From Streptomyces sp. G-G2 (GTDB lineage: Bacteria; Actinomycetota; Actinomycetes; Streptomycetales; Streptomycetaceae): a stretch of 64,000 bases of DNA. The notes under the pieces were generated by a model. The model was not told the DNA's origin, did no database searches, and was given only the letters and a program-made list of their open reading frames with translations. Position numbers and translations under genes: made by a program. The stretch lies in contig NZ_JASISO010000030.1 of assembly GCF_030063135.1 (NCBI RefSeq), forward strand, positions 42,905 to 106,904. Reading direction: 5' to 3'. Positions 59,254 through 64,000 of the stretch are shown in pieces; the first letter of the stretch is position 1, and each line of letters starts with the position of its first letter.

Positions 59254-59405
59254 CCGCTCCATGAGCCTGTGGCAGCGTGCCCGCACGGCGAGCGGGGTGT
59301 TGGTCACGAGGCGTGACACCAGGTCGCCGTGCGGGCGCCTGGATATCAGCCCGTGGGCGTGGCGAGTTTGCTGCCCAGCGCTGGTCGGTGGCTAGGTAGA
59401 CAAGT

Positions 59406-59590
59406 GGCTTTTCGCAGTCGAGGGTGTAGACGTTGCCGGCTGGTCGCCGGGCTCGACGAGTCTCGGTTTGGTCGTCGTGGGGCAACGTTTTGAGCCTGAT
59501 CGTGCGGTCCTGGCTTGTCGCGTGGTCAAGCCGATGGCTGGTGCCGCCGCTGTAGTTGTGCGGGAATCGCGAGGCACACGGGGGTGATCT
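59406..59590 (+). pseudogene. ISL3-family left end and transposase N-terminal remnant
   Basis: GGCTTTTCGCAGTCGAGGGTGTAG (59406-59429) matches the reverse complement of the right end of the ISL3 element at 62713-62736 with three mismatches in 24 positions. It is followed by EPDRAVLACRVVKP and CRRCSCAGIAR, the N-terminal zinc-ribbon part of an ISL3 transposase. The rest is missing. The remaining 59263-59633 shows nothing else. Confidence 0.6.
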
Positions 59591-59633
59591 CCTGTCCGAT
59601 CGCGGACCACAACGGCCCGGGTGTGAGTACGAA

Positions 59634-60479
59634 TCACCCCGAGGACGCGACCACCGCCGGGAGTTGAGATGCGTGGGTGGTGGTGTGGCGACCGGTTCGG
59701 TAGCGGCCCGGGGTCGTTCCGATGATGTTGGTGAACGCTGCGATGAAGCTGCTGGGGTTGGCCCATCCGCAGGCGTAGGCGGTGTGGATGGTGTCGTGGC
59801 CGTCGGCGAGGAGCAAGAGCGCGTGGTGGATGCGTAGCTGCGTGCGCCACTCGTAGAAGGTCATACCGAGTTCGTTGCGGAACAGTCGGCTGAGGGTGCG
59901 GGTGCTGGCTCCGATCGTCTTCCCGAGTTCGGCCAGCGTGGCGTTGTCTGCCGGCGTCTCGTACAGCATCCGGGCGATGGATTGCAGTCGGTCGTCCTGT
60001 GGCTCCGGCAGGTGCAGTGGCTGTTCGTGTGCTTCGCGGAGTTCATCGACGAGGACTCGAAGGAGGCGAGAGCGCGCGGAGCGGCTGTAGCCGGGCGCGG
60101 CGTCGTCGTAGTTGCGGGGGCCGGTCAGGGCGAGCAGGACCTCGCGGGCGAGGTCGGAGGTCAGGAACACGGCGGGATGGTCTGGTATGAGCCGGGCGAG
60201 GGATGGCGCGAGAAAGACGATCCGCATATCGGTGGCGCCGTGGGCGCGGTGGTAGTGCGTGAACTCGGCGGGGGTCCAGGCGACCCGGTTGGCGGGAACG
60301 ATCGACGTGCCGCGCTCGGTGTGAACTGCCAAGACGCCGCTGGCTGCGTATACCAGGTGTCCCCGTGCGTGCGACTGCGCTGCGCTTGTTTCGCCGGATG
60401 TCCAGAGGTGGCGCCCGCCAGACGGCCACATATGTGACGTCACACCGGCGTTCAGGCGAGGTTGGCGGCGAACAGGCAT
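59634..60479 (-). CDS. AraC-family transcriptional regulator
   Basis: A 281-aa regulator. The N-terminal cupin-like domain (RGHLVYAASGVLAVHTERGTSIV, VAWTPAEFTHYHRAH) probably binds a small ligand, and the C-terminal double helix-turn-helix is TLAELGKTIGASTRTLSRLF and TAYACGWANPSSFIAAFTNIIG. ATG 60479 (MPVRRQPRLNAG) is chosen at the cupin start. It is divergent from the hydrolase gene with a 163-bp gap and is likely to control it. Confidence 0.85.
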   Translation of the reverse strand: MPVRRQPRLNAGVTSHMWPSGGRHLWTSGETSAAQSHARGHLVYAASGVLAVHTERGTSIVPANRVAWTPAEFTHYHRAHGATDMRIVFLAPSLARLIPDHPAVFLTSDLAREVLLALTGPRNYDDAAPGYSRSARSRLLRVLVDELREAHEQPLHLPEPQDDRLQSIARMLYETPADNATLAELGKTIGASTRTLSRLFRNELGMTFYEWRTQLRIHHALLLLADGHDTIHTAYACGWANPSSFIAAFTNIIGTTPGRYRTGRHTTTHASQLPAVVASSG

Positions 60480-60642
60480 CAGTTGGCATCCTATCGGTAG
60501 CAGGCCACACCTTGCTCTGGTGACACTTCCTCCATGCGGAGTGGCCCTCGGTCGCGCGGAGCGCCCGACCGAGCCACACCGAGCCACATGTCATCGAGGC
60601 AGCGTGTCTCGATGCCGCGGCTTGAGAGAGAAGGAGAGACGC

Positions 60643-61353
60643 ATGGCGACGTTCGTCCTCGTGCCCGGCGCGTGGAAGGGCTCCTGGTCGTTTGAGGCGG
60701 TGGTTCCGCTGCTGGAACGTGCCGGTCACACCGTTCACGCCCTGACCCTGACCGGTCTGCGGCCACATGACGACAACGCGACGGTCGCGACCGCCAATCT
60801 CGACACACACGCCAACGACGTACTGCGGCACCTCGATCGCAACCACATCACCAGCGCGACGCTGGTCGGCCACAGTTACGCAGGGATGGTGATCGCCGCC
60901 GCCGCCGACCGCGCTGTCGGCCGGATCTCACGACTGGTGCATCTCGACGCCTTCGTACCGCGCGACGGCGAGTCGTGGTGGTCGTCAACGAACGAGCACT
61001 TCCGGGAAGTTGTCGCTGTCGGCGCTGCTGCCACCGGCTACGCCGTCCGACCGCCGGACGGCGGCGATCCCCGCCGCCGCTCCCATCCCCTCGCCTCGTT
61101 CCTGCAGACAATCCGGCTCACCGGCACGCTCGCCCAGGTCCCCCGTCGGGAGTTCATCTACTGCTCGGGATGGGAAGACCGGACGCCGTTCGCTGAACTC
61201 CGCACCCGACTCCAAGCCGATCCCGAGTGGCAGGTCCACGACCTCCCAACCGGCCACGACGCCATGCACGAGGCCCCGGAGGCGGTCGCCGCACTACTGC
61301 TCGGCGATCGCATCGCGGATGCATCGACCCACAGACGACAGGCCTGCCATTGA
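60643..61353 (+). CDS. Alpha/beta hydrolase (EstC-like esterase)
   Basis: A 236-aa cytosolic hydrolase. TFVLVPGAWKGSWSFEAVV carries the oxyanion-hole segment, LVGHSYAGMVIAAAADR the nucleophile elbow with Ser, and a late TGHDAMHEAPEAVA the catalytic His region. The pattern is that of small plant-esterase/hydroxynitrile-lyase-like enzymes. AAGGAGAG lies 5-12 nt before ATG 60643. It is divergently paired with the AraC regulator, between ISL3 sequences. Substrate unknown. Confidence 0.85.
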   Translation: MATFVLVPGAWKGSWSFEAVVPLLERAGHTVHALTLTGLRPHDDNATVATANLDTHANDVLRHLDRNHITSATLVGHSYAGMVIAAAADRAVGRISRLVHLDAFVPRDGESWWSSTNEHFREVVAVGAAATGYAVRPPDGGDPRRRSHPLASFLQTIRLTGTLAQVPRREFIYCSGWEDRTPFAELRTRLQADPEWQVHDLPTGHDAMHEAPEAVAALLLGDRIADASTHRRQACH

Positions 61354-61500
61354 GGGCCACACAAGCCCAGTTCATCCGGCCCCCAAGCATTCATCGTCGT
61401 CTGGGGCCACGACGTTCCCCGGGGGCCCACTTACTCCGCGCGCATGGCCGAGATCGGGGGGCCGAGTAGGGGGTGGACGAACGATCGGGAAGACCTCGAC

Positions 61501-62730
61501 GTGCTTGACGCTCCCTACGACCGTCCCGACCTGACCACGTTCGCCCGGCTCGATACACTCGGCCTCGAAGTCACCGGGCAGTGGCTCGACCTGGATCGTG
61601 CAGTGCTGGCGTGCCGAGTCGTTGAGCCGGACCAGTGGTGCCGCCGGTGCGGCTGTGAAGGATCGCCGCGCGACACGGTGACCCGGCGGCTGGCGCACGA
61701 GCCGCTCGGCTGGCGACCCATCACCTTGGTGGTCACGATCCGTCGTTACCGATGCACCGGCTGCGGACATGTGTGGCGCCAGGACACCAGCCGAGCGGCC
61801 GAGCCACGCGCGAAGCTCTCGCGGCGCGGGCTGCGATGGGCGCTGGAAGGCATCGTCGTGCAGCACCTGACCGTGGCCCGGGTCGCGGAAGGGCTCGGCG
61901 TGGCGTGGAACACCGCGAACGACGCGGTGCTGGCCGAAGGCAAGCGCGTGCTGATCGACAAGAAGGGCCGGTTCGACGGCGTCCAGGTGGTCGGCGTGGA
62001 CGAGCGTGTCTGGCGTCACACCCGTAAGGGCGACAAGTACGTCACCGTGATCATCGACCTCACGCTCGTGCGCGTCGGCACCGGCCCAGCCAGGTTGCCG
62101 GACATGGTCGAGGGCCGCTCCAAGCAGGCCTTCAAGACCGCCACCGCCGAGGAGCTCCCCGACGCCGTCACCGTCATGGACCCCTTCCATGTCGTGCGAT
62201 TGGCCGGGGACGCCCTCGATCTGTGCCGGCGCCGGGTCCAGCAGGCCACGCACGGGCACCGTGGCCGCACGGGTGACCCGCTCCATGCCACCCGACGCAC
62301 CTTGCACACCGGTGCGGACCTACTCACCGACAAGCAGGCCGACCGGCTGCGGAAGCTGTTCGCCACTGATGTCCATGTCGAGGTCGAGGCGACCTGGGGC
62401 ATCTACCAGCGGATGGTCGCCGCCTACCGCGGACCCGACCGAACCCGCGGCCGCGAGCTGATGCAGAAGCTGATCGACACCGTCAGCGACGGTGTACCCG
62501 CCGCGTTGACCGAGGTCATCACGCTGGGCCGGACCCTGACCAAGCGCGCCCCCGACGTACTGGCCTACTTCGACCGGCCCGGCACGTCCAACGGACCGAC
62601 CGAGGCCATCAACGGCCGACTCGAGCACCTGCGCGGCTCCACCCTCGGTTTCCGCAACCTCACCAACTGCATCGCCAGGAGCCTTCTCGAAGCCGGCGGG
62701 TTCAGACCGCAACTACACCCTCAACTGTGA
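61501..62730 (+). CDS. ISL3-family transposase, apparently complete
   Basis: A DDE transposase of 409 aa from GTG 61501 (an in-frame ATG at 61444 would give 428). The N-terminal zinc ribbon is CRRCGC...YRCTGCGHVWRQD, the helix-turn-helix LTVARVAEGLGVAWNTAN, and the catalytic acids lie in VVGVDERVWRH, TVMDPFHVVRLAG and the C-terminal GPTEAINGRLEHLRG. Its stop codon lies inside the right inverted repeat (62711-62736). No matching left end is found immediately upstream; the only left-end-like sequence is at 59406. Confidence 0.88.
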   Translation: MLDAPYDRPDLTTFARLDTLGLEVTGQWLDLDRAVLACRVVEPDQWCRRCGCEGSPRDTVTRRLAHEPLGWRPITLVVTIRRYRCTGCGHVWRQDTSRAAEPRAKLSRRGLRWALEGIVVQHLTVARVAEGLGVAWNTANDAVLAEGKRVLIDKKGRFDGVQVVGVDERVWRHTRKGDKYVTVIIDLTLVRVGTGPARLPDMVEGRSKQAFKTATAEELPDAVTVMDPFHVVRLAGDALDLCRRRVQQATHGHRGRTGDPLHATRRTLHTGADLLTDKQADRLRKLFATDVHVEVEATWGIYQRMVAAYRGPDRTRGRELMQKLIDTVSDGVPAALTEVITLGRTLTKRAPDVLAYFDRPGTSNGPTEAINGRLEHLRGSTLGFRNLTNCIARSLLEAGGFRPQLHPQL

Positions 62731-62736
62731 AGAGCC
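62711..62736. repeat. Right inverted repeat of the ISL3 element
   Basis: AACTACACCCTCAACTGTGAAGAGCC includes the transposase stop codon and pairs with the left-end-like sequence at 59406-59429 with three mismatches in 24. The following 62737-62853 holds no gene. Confidence 0.6.
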
Positions 62737-62853
62737 AGACAAGTTCGTAGGGATCTATTCTCCCCAACTGCTCCCCAGGGCACGTCACGCGCTCGATTTT
62801 TTGGCGGTGCAGATGCACATTGAATAGGCGGGCGGTGTGGTTGGTTGCTGAAT

Positions 62854-63966
62854 CTAGAGCCAGTGCCGACGTTTGAAGATGAGATACAAACTCATACAAA
62901 CAGCCGCCATTAGGGCCACTGCGAAGGGGTATCCGAACACCCAGTGCAGCTCTGGCATGGCTTCGAAGTTCATGCCATAGACCGTCCCAACGAGTGTGGG
63001 TGCAAACAGGATGGCTGCCCAGGAGGAGATCTTCTTGATCTCCTCGTTCTGTTCGAAGCCCGCCTCTGCCAGGGCTCGCATTTCGGCGTTCTGTTGTTGG
63101 GAGACCAGGGTGGCGTTGACCGTCAGGATTTCGGTGAGGGCCTGGCGGAAGCCGTCCACGCGTTCGCTGGTGTGGGTGACGTGGTCCGCCACGTCGCGGA
63201 GGTAGCGCTGGAGTTCCTCGTCCGTGCCGTACTTCGCGAAGCCCGCCATCAGGCTGTGGAGCATCGCGACCAGGGGGCGGGTGGCGCGTTGGAACTCGAC
63301 CATTTCGCGGGAGAGTTCGTAGATGCGGCGGGAGACCTCGGGGTCGCCGCGGAAGACCTCGGTCTCGATCTCGTCCATGTCGTTCTGGACGCCCTCGACG
63401 ACCGGCGCGTAGCCGTCGACCACGTCGTCGAGGATCGCGTACAGGGCGGCCTCCGGTCCCAGGGCCAGGAGTTCCGGGGTCTTCTCCATGCGGCGGCGGA
63501 CCGCAGGGAGGTCCGGGGCCGCCCCGTGGCGGACTGTGATCAGGAAGTCGGGGCCGATGAAGATGTGCAGTTCGGCGAAGTCGACCTCCTCCAGGGCGTC
63601 CACGTAGCGGGCCGCGCGCAGGACGACGAACAGCGTGTCGCCGTAGCGCTCCAGCTTGGGCCGCTGGTGGGCCTCCAGGGCGTCTTCGATGGAGAGCGGG
63701 TGGAGGTTGAACTCCGCTGCGAGGGAGTGGAGTTCGGGCTCGGTGGGCCGGTGCAGGCCGATCCATGCCATGCCGCCGGGCTGCTCGCGCAGGAGCCGGA
63801 AGGTCTCCGCCAGGCTGGCCGGGGAGGCCACCCGCCGCCCCCCGTGGTAGACGGCCGAGTCGACCACGCTCCGGTGACCGGGGCCGGGCCCTGGGTCGGC
63901 CCCGGTGTCGGGGCCTTGGGGGGAGGGGGGCGGCGTGGGGCGGCGGCGGTCGGGGCGCTCCGGCAT
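62854..63966 (-). CDS. corA: CorA-type magnesium/cobalt channel
   Basis: A 370-aa inner-membrane channel subunit (pentamer in the family). A Pro-rich cytosolic N terminus precedes the soluble funnel domain (SIEDALEAHQRPKLERYGDTLF, AELHIFIGPDFLITVRHG), a long stalk helix, and two C-terminal membrane helices with the GMN selectivity motif in APTLVGTVYGMNFEAMPEL and the positively charged ending LIFKRRHWL. ATG 63966 is the only start near the domain border. It stands alone, leftward; a decayed paralogue lies at 27665-27860. Confidence 0.92.
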   Translation of the reverse strand: MPERPDRRRPTPPPSPQGPDTGADPGPGPGHRSVVDSAVYHGGRRVASPASLAETFRLLREQPGGMAWIGLHRPTEPELHSLAAEFNLHPLSIEDALEAHQRPKLERYGDTLFVVLRAARYVDALEEVDFAELHIFIGPDFLITVRHGAAPDLPAVRRRMEKTPELLALGPEAALYAILDDVVDGYAPVVEGVQNDMDEIETEVFRGDPEVSRRIYELSREMVEFQRATRPLVAMLHSLMAGFAKYGTDEELQRYLRDVADHVTHTSERVDGFRQALTEILTVNATLVSQQQNAEMRALAEAGFEQNEEIKKISSWAAILFAPTLVGTVYGMNFEAMPELHWVFGYPFAVALMAAVCMSLYLIFKRRHWL

Positions 63967-64000
63967 CGCGGCTCAGCTTCCGGTGGGAGGGGGTGTGGGG

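Noticed and set aside
61354..61500. Search for the left inverted repeat of the intact ISL3 transposase just upstream of the gene.
   Set aside because: No sequence resembling the right end was found here, so I did not draw a complete IS around 61501-62736.

Overview
The window is high-GC actinobacterial DNA (roughly 70% G+C, many GTG starts, ATGA/GTGA stop-start overlaps). A conservon (cvn) operon, a corrin methylase pair, frequent cytochromes P450, a large actinobacterial rhs toxin gene and IS-rich accessory DNA all point to a Streptomyces or close relative, probably an accessory chromosome arm or island boundary. No tRNA, rRNA, CRISPR array or replication origin was seen.

Layout. 1-10.5 kb: end of a cobalamin operon (cobM partial, cobL), a short-chain dehydrogenase, a secreted phospholipase-C-like protein, a double-ATPase ABC protein, an O-methyltransferase, a BenE transporter, then decayed genes (an MFS/P450 chimera and a broken ArsR regulator) and a type II thioesterase. 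10.5-20 kb: an inositol-phosphatase-like gene, then a divergent biosynthetic locus. Leftward it encodes a stand-alone class II aaRS-like amino acid:[carrier protein] ligase, an acyl/peptidyl carrier protein and a phosphopantetheinyl transferase. Rightward it encodes a PhyH-type hydroxylase, a glycosyltransferase-like protein, a stand-alone condensation-domain protein and an MFS exporter, all overlapping. The shared promoter region carries two sequences resembling DasR (dre) operators. 20-26.6 kb: a seven-gene conservon operon (cvnA-cvnB-cvnC-cvnD-P450-P450-crotonase) in which CvnB is a tandem duplication.

28,086-43,857 is a complete Tn3-family transposon of 15,772 bp. It has 40-bp inverted repeats differing at one position, a 5-bp target duplication (GTGGA), a serine resolvase at the left and a 1,021-aa transposase at the right. 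Its cargo is unusual: a 27-codon mini-gene encoding an almost pure proline peptide behind a strong ribosome site, a perfect 32-bp palindrome, then eight tightly overlapping genes. These encode a TIM-barrel isomerase, a Gfo/Idh/MocA oxidoreductase, an archaeal-type S-adenosylmethionine synthetase, an HPr-kinase-like P-loop protein, a GT-A glycosyltransferase, a CofE-like gamma-glutamyl ligase, an NAD-dependent epimerase/uronate dehydrogenase-like protein and a shikimate dehydrogenase. A divergent HTH regulator and a DUF2829/Tad2-like protein accompany them. I regard this as the best candidate for an undescribed system: a transposon-borne pathway that may build or decorate a molecule on, or beside, a polyproline peptide.

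44-49 kb: a leftward operon of secreted/membrane proteins with a PrsW-like intramembrane protease. 49-58.5 kb: a full-length rhs polymorphic-toxin locus with a WXG-like partner, an SseB-like protein and a candidate immunity gene, followed by a second, IS-truncated rhs 3' end with its own tip and immunity gene. 58.5-64 kb: IS5- and ISL3-type remnants, a divergent AraC regulator/hydrolase pair, an intact ISL3 transposase and a CorA magnesium channel gene. A 3' remnant of a corA-like gene also lies just left of the Tn3 element, and a short rhs remnant just right of it.
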